Below, piece by piece: positions 50,382-60,184 of a stretch of DNA of 64,000 nt. Both the position numbers and the translations under genes were made by a program. The stretch is from Planctomycetota bacterium. Its GTDB lineage: Bacteria > Planctomycetota > UBA8742 > UBA2392. The stretch is from assembly GCA_020845475.1 (NCBI GenBank), contig JADLFN010000028.1, forward strand, positions 1 through 64,000, given 5' to 3'. Position 1 is the stretch's first letter. Each line of letters starts with the position of its first letter. Below the pieces are notes generated by a model, which saw nothing but the letters and a program-made list of their open reading frames with translations, was not told where the DNA came from and searched no databases.

Positions 50382-51587
50382 ATGGACACGATTCAACTCA
50401 TACTGGTGGCGGTGTTTGGCCTCAGCGCCTTGATCAACCTCGCCCAGCTTTCTTTCTATTTCGTTAATCGAATCGTGCTGGCGCGCACGGGCAGGCCTGT
50501 GGCGATGACGGCCTGGCCCAGCGTGGACGTTTGCATTCCCGCGCGCGATGAGCAGCCCAACATCGAGCGTTGCGTGCGCTCGTTCATGGCCCAGGACTAT
50601 CCCGGTGGATTTCGCATCACCGTGCTCGACGACGAAAGCTCCGACCGCACGGCCGAGATCGTAAACGCGCTCGCCAAAGAAGACCCGCGCGTGAACCTGA
50701 TTGACGGCAGGCTCGAACCGCTGCCGCCCGGCTGGATCGGCAAAGTGTGGGCGAACACGCGCATGGGCCGCGCCGCCAAAGGCGACTATCTGCTGTTTGT
50801 GGACGCCGACACGTTCTTCGATGCCGACATGCTGCGCAACGCCATTGCCTGCGCGCACCAGAGCGCAAACCCGCCCGTCGGGCTCTTCTCCGGCTACCTG
50901 CGCTTTGAGCAAAGCACCTTCTGGGAAGGCTCGCTCATGGCCTCGTTCTTTACGTCGCAGCACATGCTGCCCTTGCCGCTGGCGCTGCGGCGCAAGGCGG
51001 GCGGGCCCGCGCCGGGGCATTGGCACATGTTCAAGCGCGAGATCTACGAGCAAGTCGGCGGCTACGCCAAAGTCTGGGACAAGGTACTCGACGACATGGA
51101 AACCAGCGGACTCGTGAACCGCGCCGGATTCCAGACTCGGCTATTGCCGCTCGAACGCTGGGGCGGCGTGCGCATGTATCGCACCTTTGGCGAAATCTGG
51201 TGGGGCGTGCAAAAGAGCATCGGCTACACGCTGCAGAAGAGCTGGCTCAATGCGCTGGGAGTTTGCGCGGCCATGACGCTTGGCGGCGTGCTGCCCTTTG
51301 CGGCGCCTGCACTCGGGTTCTGGCGCGGCTTCACGTCGCCTGAAACGCTGCTGGCGTTTGTGGCGCTGGGCGCGATTTTGCTCTGGCGCGCGTTGATCCA
51401 GCGCGACCAGACAGGGCCGTGGTGGGGGTTTCTCACGCACCCGATTATGGCGATTTTCCTCGCGCTCAATGGTTTACACGGGGTGGCAGCGCTGAAATTT
51501 GGAATCGGCGTCGTATGGAAAGGCCGCCGCTACGACGGAAAAAGACCGCCAGCCGCGCCAAATGTGGGTTCTGGGGCAAATGGGTGA
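50382..51587 (+). CDS. Glycosyltransferase family 2 membrane protein
   Basis: 401 residues. One N-terminal TM helix (about 5-27) precedes a GT-A domain: CIPARDEQPNIERC, DDESSDRT, GWIGKVWANTRM, FVDADTFFDAD (metal-binding DxD) and the DMETSG/RW region. Three or more C-terminal TM helices follow. The GW.GK motif resembles carotenoid or hydroxychlorobactene glucosyltransferases, but the acceptor is uncertain. The start ATG is 20 bases after a possible -10 TAAACT. An upstream extension of the frame is repeat-derived. Confidence 0.85.
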   Translation: MDTIQLILVAVFGLSALINLAQLSFYFVNRIVLARTGRPVAMTAWPSVDVCIPARDEQPNIERCVRSFMAQDYPGGFRITVLDDESSDRTAEIVNALAKEDPRVNLIDGRLEPLPPGWIGKVWANTRMGRAAKGDYLLFVDADTFFDADMLRNAIACAHQSANPPVGLFSGYLRFEQSTFWEGSLMASFFTSQHMLPLPLALRRKAGGPAPGHWHMFKREIYEQVGGYAKVWDKVLDDMETSGLVNRAGFQTRLLPLERWGGVRMYRTFGEIWWGVQKSIGYTLQKSWLNALGVCAAMTLGGVLPFAAPALGFWRGFTSPETLLAFVALGAILLWRALIQRDQTGPWWGFLTHPIMAIFLALNGLHGVAALKFGIGVVWKGRRYDGKRPPAAPNVGSGANG

Positions 51588-51745
51588 TTTCGCTAGGGTT
51601 TTCAACATTTCACTAACAGTGGAGTTTCCCTCTGGAAACTGATTACGCTCGTGCGCCAACAGCAGCGAAAACGGAAAGTTCGCTGGGAAATCAGGCCGCG
51701 TGCGGCCCTTACTTTTGAAGGTCCACACCAACAGGAGAATGGAAC

Positions 51746-52003
51746 ATGGCAAGGAAGCCCAATGCAGCCTTTATGAAGCCGATGCAGCCCGACGACGTGC
51801 TGAGCGAGATCGTTGGCAGCAAGCCGATCCCGCGCACGGAAGTGACGAAGAAGGTGTGGGCCTACATCAAGAAGAACGGCCTGCAGGACAAGAAGAACAA
51901 GCGCAACATCAACGCCGACGACAAGATGAAGGCCGTGTTCGGCGGCAAGGCGACGGTCAACATGTTCGAGATGACCAAGCTCGTCAACAAGCACCTGAAG
52001 TAA
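51746..52003 (+). CDS. SWIB/MDM2 domain protein
   Basis: 85 residues, nearly all one SWIB domain (PMQPDDVLSEIVGSKPIPRT, VTKKVWAYIKKNGLQDKKNK, KMKAVFGGKATVNMFEMTKL). SWIB domains are found in eukaryotic chromatin remodelling (BAF60b) and in a minority of bacteria, notably Chlamydiae, Planctomycetota and Myxococcota, where they are stand-alone or fused to topoisomerase. The basic protein probably binds DNA or DNA-associated proteins. A GGAG site lies about 10 bases before the ATG, and a terminator follows, so it is a single-gene transcript. Confidence 0.93.
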   Translation: MARKPNAAFMKPMQPDDVLSEIVGSKPIPRTEVTKKVWAYIKKNGLQDKKNKRNINADDKMKAVFGGKATVNMFEMTKLVNKHLK

Positions 52004-52020
52004 CTCAACGCAAACGCACA

Positions 52021-52048
52021 AAGCCGGCCGCATCAGCGGCCGGCTTTT
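52021..52048 (+). terminator. Rho-independent terminator of the SWIB gene
   Basis: An 11-bp stem AAGCCGGCCGC / GCGGCCGGCTT around ATCA, followed by TT. It lies 17 bases after the SWIB stop. The LRR gene ends from the other side at 52065 and may use it too. Confidence 0.85.
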
Positions 52049-52064
52049 GCATGTCTGGCAGGGC

Positions 52065-53831
52065 TTAGCGCGTGTTGATCTGGCAGTGGGGGTGCGACTT
52101 GGCGAAATCCGTGATCGCCTGGCGGCTCAATTTTGTGCAACGCCACAGGGCCAGCAGTCTGAGCTTGGGAAGCCCTGCGAGCTTGGCCAATCCAGCATCT
52201 GTGACCAGTGCAAGGTCGCTCAAGTTCAGCCACTCCAGAGATTTCAACTGCACCAGTGATTCCATTCCCTCGTCATTGACTAGCGCCAGGCTACTGAGAT
52301 CGAGATACTCCAGCGCTGTCAGCCTGCTCAAATGTTTCAGTGTCTGGTTCGTCAGCGTGTAACACATCGGCAGCCGCAGCTTGCGCAGCGATTTCAGCTC
52401 CGACAAATTCGCGAATCCCGCGTCGGTCAGGTTCTCGAGGTTCGTCAAGTCGAGCTCCTCGATAGTGGCAACTTTGCCGATGTGCTGGAGGCTGCGGTCC
52501 GTCAGTTGCTTGCACTGGCCAAGCTCCAGCACGCGCAGCTTCGGAAGACGGCAGATTGCCGCAATGCCGGAGTCCGTGATCCGTTCAAGGCGGCTGAATT
52601 CGAGCTCCTCAAGCGTGGCGATTCTCGATAGCGCTTCAAGTCCGGCATCCGTTATCGGGTTGTATTGCGAAAAGCAGAGCTTTCGCAGGCGGCTGTGTGC
52701 GCCCAGACGCCTCAACGTTGCATCCGAAATCTTTTCGTTGCCATGCAAGTCAAGTGATTCAAGTGACTGCACAGCCGCGAGAGCGACCACGTCGGCATCC
52801 GCCAAGCCGCAATTGCACAAATTGAGTTCGCGCAGGTTTGGCAGCGCGGCCAGCGCTTTGACAACATCGGCCGTTACTTTGTCCTGTTGGAGACCAATCA
52901 CTTCGAGAGTCTTGCAGGCACCCAATGCCGCAAACGCGCTGCCGGGTACTTCCTGGGCATTGAACAGCTCAACCTCGACCAGAACCGGCGCCTTGGCCAA
53001 CGCGGCGATGGACTGTGCATCAAGACTGATGCAACCGTACAGGTTCAATTTCCGCATGCGAGGCAGTTTCGCCAAGGCCTCGACTCCGGCCATGGTCAGT
53101 TCTGACTGGGAGACGTCGATGTCTTCGAGCGTTGTGGCCCTGCAAAGCCCAACCACGCCACGGTCGCCAATGAAACTCTCATCAAGATTCTTTCTGTTAA
53201 CGCTTCCTGCCGCTCGCAGGCCGACCTTCTTGAGCGATGACGATGCGCCAAGCGCCGCCACCCCGGTGTCGGTGATCCCGCGACAAAACTCCAATTCGAG
53301 TTCTTCCAGCTTGGTATGCTTGGCGCAGGCCGCAAGGAAGTCGTCGTCAACGGCCGGCTGAGATTCCAAGTTCAGGGAGCGGAGCTTCGGCAGGGCCAGC
53401 AGTTGCAACAAGCCCTTGGATGAGAATCGCCCGCACTTCTCGAGATTCAGCGCCTCTATGGAAGTCAGCGCGGCTATCCGCTTCAACCCTTCGTCCGTAA
53501 TGCTCCAGCACTCGGACAAATCGAGGCGCTTGAGATTCTTCAGTCGCGCAAGCAAGCCCAATTCCGCGTCACCGATACCCGGGTGCGAGCGGTGGCCCCC
53601 ACCATTGACGGCCTCGGTGTTTTCAGGAAGTGCTGCAATCTCCGCTTCGGTAGCGGCAAAGGCCCACTGGGCGGTATCAGCCTTGGCTTCACTGGCGGCG
53701 GAGGGATGCTTTTCCGCCGGCTTGCTCGTGGCGGGCCTGGCCTGTTCCGTGTTGGCGGAAGGCGGGGGCGTTCCCCCGCCGCAGGACGCAATCAGCAGGG
53801 CGAAAACAATCAAGGACGCAGTGAACCTCAT
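52065..53831 (-). CDS. Leucine-rich-repeat lipoprotein
   Basis: 588 residues. The signal ends LLIASC (Cys at 17). A Ser/Ala/Pro linker to about 75 precedes about 19 leucine-rich repeats of 23-26 residues of the cysteine-containing, F-box-like type (LKNLKRLDLSECWSITDEGL, LPKLRVLELGQCKQLTDRSL). The repeats should form one curved horseshoe exposed outside the membrane and used for protein binding. Bacterial proteins of this kind occur in Planctomycetota and other groups. GGAGGA lies six bases before the ATG. It converges on the SWIB gene and follows the aldo/keto reductase gene by eight bases. Confidence 0.88.
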   Translation of the reverse strand: MRFTASLIVFALLIASCGGGTPPPSANTEQARPATSKPAEKHPSAASEAKADTAQWAFAATEAEIAALPENTEAVNGGGHRSHPGIGDAELGLLARLKNLKRLDLSECWSITDEGLKRIAALTSIEALNLEKCGRFSSKGLLQLLALPKLRSLNLESQPAVDDDFLAACAKHTKLEELELEFCRGITDTGVAALGASSSLKKVGLRAAGSVNRKNLDESFIGDRGVVGLCRATTLEDIDVSQSELTMAGVEALAKLPRMRKLNLYGCISLDAQSIAALAKAPVLVEVELFNAQEVPGSAFAALGACKTLEVIGLQQDKVTADVVKALAALPNLRELNLCNCGLADADVVALAAVQSLESLDLHGNEKISDATLRRLGAHSRLRKLCFSQYNPITDAGLEALSRIATLEELEFSRLERITDSGIAAICRLPKLRVLELGQCKQLTDRSLQHIGKVATIEELDLTNLENLTDAGFANLSELKSLRKLRLPMCYTLTNQTLKHLSRLTALEYLDLSSLALVNDEGMESLVQLKSLEWLNLSDLALVTDAGLAKLAGLPKLRLLALWRCTKLSRQAITDFAKSHPHCQINTR

Positions 53832-53839
53832 CGATCCTC

Positions 53840-54802
53840 CTACCCCGCCGGAATGGCCGCTTCGAGGCGGCGCTTGAGTTCGTCGGTCATGTTCACTTTC
53901 AGTGCGCCGAGGTTTTCCTTCAACTGCTCGAACTTTGTGGCGCCTGTAATTACGCACGTCACGCCGCTTTGCGCCATGGCCCAGGCAATGGCCAGTTGCG
54001 AGCGCGTGCAGCCCATCTCGTCCGCAATCGGCTTGAGCTTCTTCACTGCGGCGCGGCTTGCCTCCGTTACGTAACTGGCGCGCAGGTTTTCGCTTCGCGT
54101 CAGGCGTGCACCCTGGGGCAGGCCTTCGTCGTATTTGCCGCTGAGCATGCCGCTGGCGAGCGGGCTCCAAGTGACGACGCCCGCGCCAAGCGCGCGGCAT
54201 GCGGGGCTGATTTCGTCGAGGAACTTCTGGCGTTTGATGAGTGAGAGCTGGGGCTGCTCGACGGCCGGCTTGACGAGATTGCGCTTGTCGCACACGGCAT
54301 GGGCTTCGCGAATCTGGTCGGCGCTCCATTCGCTCGTGCCCCAATAGAGAACTTTGCCCTGGTGAATCAGGTCGTCCATGGCGCGCGCGGTTTCCTCGAT
54401 GGGCGTGTCGGGATCGGGGCGGTGGCAGAAATAGAGATCGACGTAAGGCGTGCCGATGCGGCGCAGCGACTTCTCGATGCTCTCCATGATGTGTTTGCGC
54501 GAGAGCCCTTTGTCGTTCACGTCGTCGCTCATGGGCCAGAAGACTTTGGTCGAGATCACCAGCTCATGGCGCGGGAACTTGGCCAGCACCTTGCCCATCG
54601 ACTTCTCGGCCTCGCCTTTTTCGTAAACGTCGGAGATATCAAAGAAGTTGACGCCTGCCTCAAAGGCGGCGGTGATGATGCGCTCGACAGTGTCAGAGTC
54701 CTTTACGCTCGCGCCATAGGTCGTCCAGCCACCCAGCGCCAGCGCCGAAAGCCGCAACCCCGAAGCACCCATCTTCCGGTACTGCATAGCCGCGTTGAAC
54801 AT
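53840..54802 (-). CDS. Aldo/keto reductase, Kv-beta/AKR6-like
   Basis: 320 residues, a TIM barrel using NADPH. Catalytic tetrad: Asp and Tyr in DISDVYEKGEAE, Lys in VISTKVFWP and His in YFCHRPDPD. The C-terminal NADPH motif ITGATKFEQLKENL is present. The sequence is closest to potassium-channel beta-subunit-like reductases. Substrate unknown. Start ATG 54802 has GGGAG nine bases upstream; M6 (AMQYRKMGASG) is an alternative start. Eight bases separate its stop from the LRR gene, so they may share a transcript. Confidence 0.9.
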   Translation of the reverse strand: MFNAAMQYRKMGASGLRLSALALGGWTTYGASVKDSDTVERIITAAFEAGVNFFDISDVYEKGEAEKSMGKVLAKFPRHELVISTKVFWPMSDDVNDKGLSRKHIMESIEKSLRRIGTPYVDLYFCHRPDPDTPIEETARAMDDLIHQGKVLYWGTSEWSADQIREAHAVCDKRNLVKPAVEQPQLSLIKRQKFLDEISPACRALGAGVVTWSPLASGMLSGKYDEGLPQGARLTRSENLRASYVTEASRAAVKKLKPIADEMGCTRSQLAIAWAMAQSGVTCVITGATKFEQLKENLGALKVNMTDELKRRLEAAIPAG

Positions 54803-54870
54803 GGTGGTCTCCCTGCCGGTAACTCAACTCTGCTATGGGGCGGTGGCGCCGACAAGCTTGCAATTGGCGC

Positions 54871-54898
54871 TTTACAAAACATAATGACATGATATAAT
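54871..54898 (+). promoter_or_regulatory. Sigma-70-type promoter of the 1572-residue membrane protein
   Basis: -35 TTTACA (54871-54876), a 16-base spacer and a perfect TATAAT (54893-54898). The ATG is 15 bases after the -10, giving a leader of about nine bases that still contains GGGGG. Confidence 0.8.
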
Positions 54899-54913
54899 TC
54901 TGCGGGGGTTGTC

Positions 54914-57900
54914 ATGAATCCGCTTGTCGTGCTGCTCATTATTGCGCTGGTGATTTTCGCGATCATCGGTGTGATTGCCACGATCGCCAAGTTGTTCGAG
55001 CGGCCCGCGCAGGACATGCCGGTGCGCTGGTGTTCCGCGTGTCAGGGTATGCGGGCGTTTGTCGAGGGGCGCTGCATTTCATGCAATTGCACCAACGCCG
55101 AATCCGTGCGCTGCCAGATCGAGCATTGCCTGTTGGGCACCTACGACGCGCGGCTGCTGGCGGCGACCCATCGGCTTGAAGCCGCTCAGGTGGAAGCGCT
55201 TGAACGTTTCTACCTCGACACGCTCAAGGCCGTGCTGCGCGAGTCGGGCACCATTCACAACGCCGTGGGCATCATGGGGCGTTTCAGCCAGCGCATGCCT
55301 GCACCGGCGACGTCGGCTGCGCCAGCCGCAGCGCGCCCGTCTGCGCCGCAGTTCGCACAAGAGAACAACCCGGCGCCAACGCCGACGGTGGTCGCCAATC
55401 AATTCTGGGGGCAGCGCGAGCCCGTTGTTCACGCGAAACCGGTCGAGCCGCAAATCGTGGCGGCGCCCCCGATCAACCTCGAGACGCGCGATTTCACGCG
55501 CGCCGAGTTGCTGGCCGCTCGCGCCGAGGCTGCGCCGCCCGTGCAGGCACCGCTAGTTCAGCCACTGCCAATCATTCCGCCGCCGCCCGCCGAGCCGCCC
55601 GTGCCAGTGGCCGAGCGCCTGACGCGGCTGCTGCTGGGCCTGGGCGTTTCCGGGCTGGCCATAGCGGCGCTGGTGATTCTCACGGCGCACGACGGCAGCT
55701 ACAGCCCGCTGAAGATGCTGGGCTTTGCCGGCGCAACGACGGGCATCTTCTGCGGCGGCGTAGCGTTTTCGCTTTGGCTCAAACTCGAGCGCACGGCGGG
55801 CGCGTTCTATGCGCTGGCAGCGCTGTTCTTGCCGCTCAACGCGCTTGCGGGCCATGTGTTTGGTGTGTGGCCGATTGACGACACCGTTGCGCACTGGGGT
55901 CTTGTCAGTCTGGCCTGTTCGTGCGTTTACGCGGCTTGCGCGGGCGTGCTGCGCTCGCGACTGTTTGCGTTGCTTTCGGGTATCGCGTTTGTGGCGGGAG
56001 CGGGATTCTCCCTTGAGGCAATGGTGCTGCGCGATGTGCTGGTGCCGTGGATGCGCGATGGGCTCTTTGCGGCGATTTCGCTGGGCATGGGCGTCGCCTG
56101 TGCGCTGGTCATGCGTCAGAAGTTTGGCCACTGGACATTAGCCATTCCCGGGGGCGAGACGCTGCAGGCGCTGCTCGCCGGGCGTGTGCTGGGCGAAGAA
56201 GGCCGTGAAACGGCGACCGCCAAGCCGCTCGAAGCATGGCAACTGCTGGGCATGCCTCTGCGGCTTTGCGCCGATGGTGCCGCGCTTGCGTCCGGCATCT
56301 GGCTGATCTTGAACGTTGCGTTCGAGGGCAAGCCGGCGCTGCCTGGCTTTGGCGCGGGTGCCGCCGTGCTCGCGGCCTACGTGACGCTGCTGGCGCTGGG
56401 ACGCGGCTGGCCGCGCCTGATGTACGCGACTGCGGGGCTCTTCGTGGCGGCGTCGCTGGCGTGGGTGGTTTACTTCGGGCGCGGCGGGCAGAGCCTTGCG
56501 CCGGTGTTGCTGGTGATCGCGGGCGCGCTGTACGCGGGCGAGGTGTTGTTTGGGCGTTTCAAGCGAGCGGAGTTTGGACTGCCGCTGTTTCATGCGGCTC
56601 TGGGCCTGGGTCTGATCGGGCTATTGCTGGTCGGCGCTGAGTTGCCGCGCCTTGAGTTCTGGCGCCGCCAGTTCTCGTTGCAGCCAATCAGCGTGAGTGC
56701 GGCGTCAGTTGCGCTGGGCGGTGCACTGGTTGCAATCCTGTTTGGCTGGTGGTCGAGGCGCGAGGGCTTTGCCTGGGCCACAATCCCGGCACTGTTGGCA
56801 TTGACGAGTTGCGTGCTGCTGGGTGCGGACAAGTTGGGTGTGCCAATTCAGGCCGTCTTCACCGCGCTGGTGCTTGTGGGCGCCATCGCGCAGTTCGCCG
56901 CCATACTGGCGCGAAAGCGCCCGGTGCTTGCGGATTGGCTTGGTTGGCAGGCCTTCGGCTATGGCGTGGTGGGTGCGTGTCTTCATGCAGGGCTTCACGC
57001 GGCAATCGTGGCGAATCAAGAGCAGATTGTCTGGATGGCGCCAAGCGTACTGGGTGGCGTCGCGCTGGCGCTGGCTACAGCGCGTGATCGCAAATTCGCT
57101 GATGTAGCCGGCTTTGCCGGGTTCCTTATTCCTGCTGGTGTCCTGGCCGCGCTGCGCACCCTGGAGGCGAACGGCGGCTTCGCGCCCGGGTGGATGTTCG
57201 TCTGGTTCGTTGTCGCAGGAGGGGCGCTGGCGGCATTGGATTACGCCCACGCCCGATTCTCGGCGCGCGAGTTGGCAGTAGCCGCGCGTTCTGTGGCGAT
57301 AGGCGGGGCATGTTTGGCGGCGCTGGGCTCGGCGCTGGCTCTGGGTGTATTGAACTTCCAGCAACTCAAGCCGGAAAACCCGGCGGCGCTGAATCTGGCG
57401 CTGCTGGGCGGCGGGGCCCTTGCGATATGGCAGGCGCTGCGCTGGAAGCAGCCGTGGATGTTGATCGCGGCGGATGTGCTACTTGTGCCCCTCTGCATGT
57501 CGCTGGTGTTTCAGGCTGGCGGCGACTGGCGCTTGCAGGGCGTAGTACTGGGCGGCATGGCCTGCGTTCACGGCGCCATTTTGCTTGCGCCGCTTGGCCA
57601 ACTCTGGCGCGCCACGTTGCTCGGGCTGGGCGCCACGCTTGCGGGCGCGGCGGCCTTGTATTCGCTGGGCCAGCTCGGCCTGGAAACGCACCTGCTGCCC
57701 GTTCCGGCGTTGGCGCTGAGCGCGGCTTTCTTTGCCCTTGCAAGCGTGCGCAAGAGCCACATCGCGCTGAGCATGGCAGCCAGCGCGTGCGTCGGACTGG
57801 CGTTGCACGGGCTGCTTCGGCTGGGCGTGTCGCTTGACGGGCTCGAAGTTGCAGCGGCGCTGGGCTTTGCCGGCGCACTGGGCGGCTGCTGGATGCTGCA

Positions 57901-59632
57901 TGCCTCGAGCGAAGAGCGCGGCGAGCGGCTGGCGCATTGGGCCTGGGCGCTGCGCGTGCTGGGCGAAGTCACCTGCGCCGCGGCTGGACTGGTGGCCATG
58001 GGTGTTGCCGTCGATGCGCGATTTGCGCCCGATGCGTTGGTCTCGCCTGCACTGGGCGCGCTGGTGAGCGCGCTGGGTCTGGCGCTTGGAACCGCGCTTG
58101 CCATTGCACGCGGCGAAGAAAGCTGGCGCGCGGGACAGGGTTTGCTGGCGCTTGTCTTGGCCTCGCTCGGCGCGGCCATGGGCCTGCGTGTGCTCGGCGT
58201 CGAGCCCCATTGGCTGGGCCTGTGCCTGGTGCCGATTGCCTATGCCGCGCTGTGCGGCGGAATGGCGCTTTCGCGGCGCGAAGAGCCCGCGCATGGGATT
58301 ACGTTGACTCTTGGCGGTCTGGCGGTGATGGCCGCGGCTTGTGCGCAGGCATTGATCGGCAACCAGGGCGGAGATGTCTCACGGGGACTGACGCTGGGCA
58401 CCGCCTCGGCGAGCCTGTTTGCGGTGCGCTGGCTCTTTGGCGAACGCCACTTCACCTACGGCGGCGCGGCGCTGCTGGCCGCCAGTGCCGCGTTCTGGCT
58501 GCACTTTGCGGGTTTGAATTACGCCGGCATCTGCGCGGGCGAGAGCGCGCTTGCGCTGGCGTTTGTGGGTGTGGGCCTTTGGCGCACTCGGGAAATCACC
58601 GAGTCTGCGCTGGCGATGTGCGGGCTGGCATTGTCAGTGCTGGTGGTACTGGCGCTGGGAGCGCGCGGCGCTGAATGCATTGCCGGCGACCTCCTTCCCT
58701 GGACCACGCTGGCGGCGTTCATTCTGGCGGCGCTGCATTTGTTCGCCGCGCGGCGCGCGAAGCTCTCCTTCCTCGACTTTGCGGCTGCGCCCGCGCTGGC
58801 CTTTGGCGCATTTTGCGCCATGCGGCATGGGGATTTCGGCGCGACAGCCATTCTCCTCGGCGAAGCGATAGTGGCCTGCGGACTGGTCGGCGCGGGGCTT
58901 TGGCGCACGCGCAATCTGGCGGAGTCGCCGCTGGCGCTTTCGGGATTAGGGCTTTCCGCGCTGGTCACGGTGGCGTTGCCGGCCTTTGAGCGCGGCTTTC
59001 TGCGCGAGCCGCAAATCGCGCTGACACTGGGCCTGTGCCTGCTGCTGGCGGCGCTTCACGGGGCATTGATCGCGCGCACGCGCGTTTCGCAATTCGCGGG
59101 ACTGATGCTGCTCTACGTTGCACTGGCGTGGTGTGTGGCGATGCACTGGGCCGGCTTTTCTGCGCCAGAGGTATACCTGCTTGGCCCCGCGCTCTGCCTG
59201 GCCGGTCTGGGCGCCTTCGAGGCCAAGGTGCGCGACGTGCTTTGGCCGCGCGAGTTTACGCCCAATGTGAAGATGGCGCTTGGCATGGCGTTGTTCTTTG
59301 TGCCACTGGTGGCGCACACGCTGGATCTCAACCATGGCTGGGAAGTGGCGATGGTGTTTGTGTCAGCGGCGATTGTCTGCATCTCGGGTGTCGTGCTGAA
59401 GCTGCGCGTGCCGCTGCGCGGCGGCATCGCTGCGGCACTGTTTGCGCTGGTGATTTCGCTGGTGATGGTGATCCCGTTCTCGCGAATGGGTTTTGGCTGG
59501 TGGATCGGCATTGCAAGCACGCTCTTGATCCTGACCGGCATTGCGCTGGAAAAACGCATCAATGGCTGGTTGCGCAGCAATGTGAAGCAAGTGCGCGACC
59601 GCTTTGCCGCGGCGTTCTCGGGCTGGAAGTGA
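54914..59632 (+). CDS. Very large polytopic membrane protein
   Basis: 1572 residues. An N-terminal TM helix (about 3-25) is followed by a cysteine cluster (CSAC at 40-43, CISCNC at 54-59) that could be a zinc ribbon, then helices and a Pro-rich linker (to about 235). From about 240 to the end there are some 40 hydrophobic segments, very rich in Ala, Leu and Gly, in two-to-three-helix blocks. The layout resembles DUF2339-like or other multi-TM proteins of unknown role; no conserved motif is seen. It has a strong promoter. Roles as a channel, transporter or envelope scaffold are speculation. Confidence 0.8.
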   Translation: MNPLVVLLIIALVIFAIIGVIATIAKLFERPAQDMPVRWCSACQGMRAFVEGRCISCNCTNAESVRCQIEHCLLGTYDARLLAATHRLEAAQVEALERFYLDTLKAVLRESGTIHNAVGIMGRFSQRMPAPATSAAPAAARPSAPQFAQENNPAPTPTVVANQFWGQREPVVHAKPVEPQIVAAPPINLETRDFTRAELLAARAEAAPPVQAPLVQPLPIIPPPPAEPPVPVAERLTRLLLGLGVSGLAIAALVILTAHDGSYSPLKMLGFAGATTGIFCGGVAFSLWLKLERTAGAFYALAALFLPLNALAGHVFGVWPIDDTVAHWGLVSLACSCVYAACAGVLRSRLFALLSGIAFVAGAGFSLEAMVLRDVLVPWMRDGLFAAISLGMGVACALVMRQKFGHWTLAIPGGETLQALLAGRVLGEEGRETATAKPLEAWQLLGMPLRLCADGAALASGIWLILNVAFEGKPALPGFGAGAAVLAAYVTLLALGRGWPRLMYATAGLFVAASLAWVVYFGRGGQSLAPVLLVIAGALYAGEVLFGRFKRAEFGLPLFHAALGLGLIGLLLVGAELPRLEFWRRQFSLQPISVSAASVALGGALVAILFGWWSRREGFAWATIPALLALTSCVLLGADKLGVPIQAVFTALVLVGAIAQFAAILARKRPVLADWLGWQAFGYGVVGACLHAGLHAAIVANQEQIVWMAPSVLGGVALALATARDRKFADVAGFAGFLIPAGVLAALRTLEANGGFAPGWMFVWFVVAGGALAALDYAHARFSARELAVAARSVAIGGACLAALGSALALGVLNFQQLKPENPAALNLALLGGGALAIWQALRWKQPWMLIAADVLLVPLCMSLVFQAGGDWRLQGVVLGGMACVHGAILLAPLGQLWRATLLGLGATLAGAAALYSLGQLGLETHLLPVPALALSAAFFALASVRKSHIALSMAASACVGLALHGLLRLGVSLDGLEVAAALGFAGALGGCWMLHASSEERGERLAHWAWALRVLGEVTCAAAGLVAMGVAVDARFAPDALVSPALGALVSALGLALGTALAIARGEESWRAGQGLLALVLASLGAAMGLRVLGVEPHWLGLCLVPIAYAALCGGMALSRREEPAHGITLTLGGLAVMAAACAQALIGNQGGDVSRGLTLGTASASLFAVRWLFGERHFTYGGAALLAASAAFWLHFAGLNYAGICAGESALALAFVGVGLWRTREITESALAMCGLALSVLVVLALGARGAECIAGDLLPWTTLAAFILAALHLFAARRAKLSFLDFAAAPALAFGAFCAMRHGDFGATAILLGEAIVACGLVGAGLWRTRNLAESPLALSGLGLSALVTVALPAFERGFLREPQIALTLGLCLLLAALHGALIARTRVSQFAGLMLLYVALAWCVAMHWAGFSAPEVYLLGPALCLAGLGAFEAKVRDVLWPREFTPNVKMALGMALFFVPLVAHTLDLNHGWEVAMVFVSAAIVCISGVVLKLRVPLRGGIAAALFALVISLVMVIPFSRMGFGWWIGIASTLLILTGIALEKRINGWLRSNVKQVRDRFAAAFSGWK

Positions 59633-59685
59633 ACACAGAGAGGTTCGGGCACAATTTGGCGACAGCGCCGAATTTGAGCCAGAGC

Positions 59686-60126
59686 CTAGCCGCAGTGCTG
59701 TTCAAAGATCTGGGTCAGCTCGCGGGCCACGGCTTCAGGGCCATTGCCCTCAATGTGCGAGCGCGGCACAGCGGCGACCACTTTGCCGTCTTTAAACAAG
59801 AAGGCGCTGGGGCTCGAGGGCGGAATCTCGGGGAAGTAGCCGCGCGCTTTGACGGTGGCTTCTTTGTCCTGGCCGGCGAATACGGTAACAACCTTGCCGG
59901 GCTTTTTGGCGGCCTTGCTTAGAGCGAGGTTGAGGCCGGGGCGCGCGGCTCCGGCGGCACAGCCGCACACGGAATTGACGAAGAGCAGCGTGGTGCCCTT
60001 GTGGTTGGCAAGTTCGGCGTCAACGTCGTCGGCTGACTTGAGTTCCTTGATGCCCTTTGTGCTGAGTTCTTCGCGCATGCGGCGAACTGCGGCTTCGAAA
60101 TCGGCGACACTGTCGTAGTGGTGCAT
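59686..60126 (-). CDS. Bacilliredoxin (BrxA/BrxB, YphP/YqiW family)
   Basis: 146 residues. The redox motif is VNSVCGCAAGAARPG, with the family's CGC site, followed by the thioredoxin-like strand VVTVFAGQDKEATVKARGYF and a loop PPSSPSAFLF. In Firmicutes these enzymes remove bacillithiol from proteins. Outside that group the thiol partner is unknown. GGAGG lies about eight bases before the ATG. It converges on the large membrane protein. Confidence 0.9.
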   Translation of the reverse strand: MHHYDSVADFEAAVRRMREELSTKGIKELKSADDVDAELANHKGTTLLFVNSVCGCAAGAARPGLNLALSKAAKKPGKVVTVFAGQDKEATVKARGYFPEIPPSSPSAFLFKDGKVVAAVPRSHIEGNGPEAVARELTQIFEQHCG

Positions 60127-60184
60127 AGTAGACCTCCGTAGTCCACATTATGCCAAGAGCGCGCGCGTTTGGAAGGGGCGCGCG

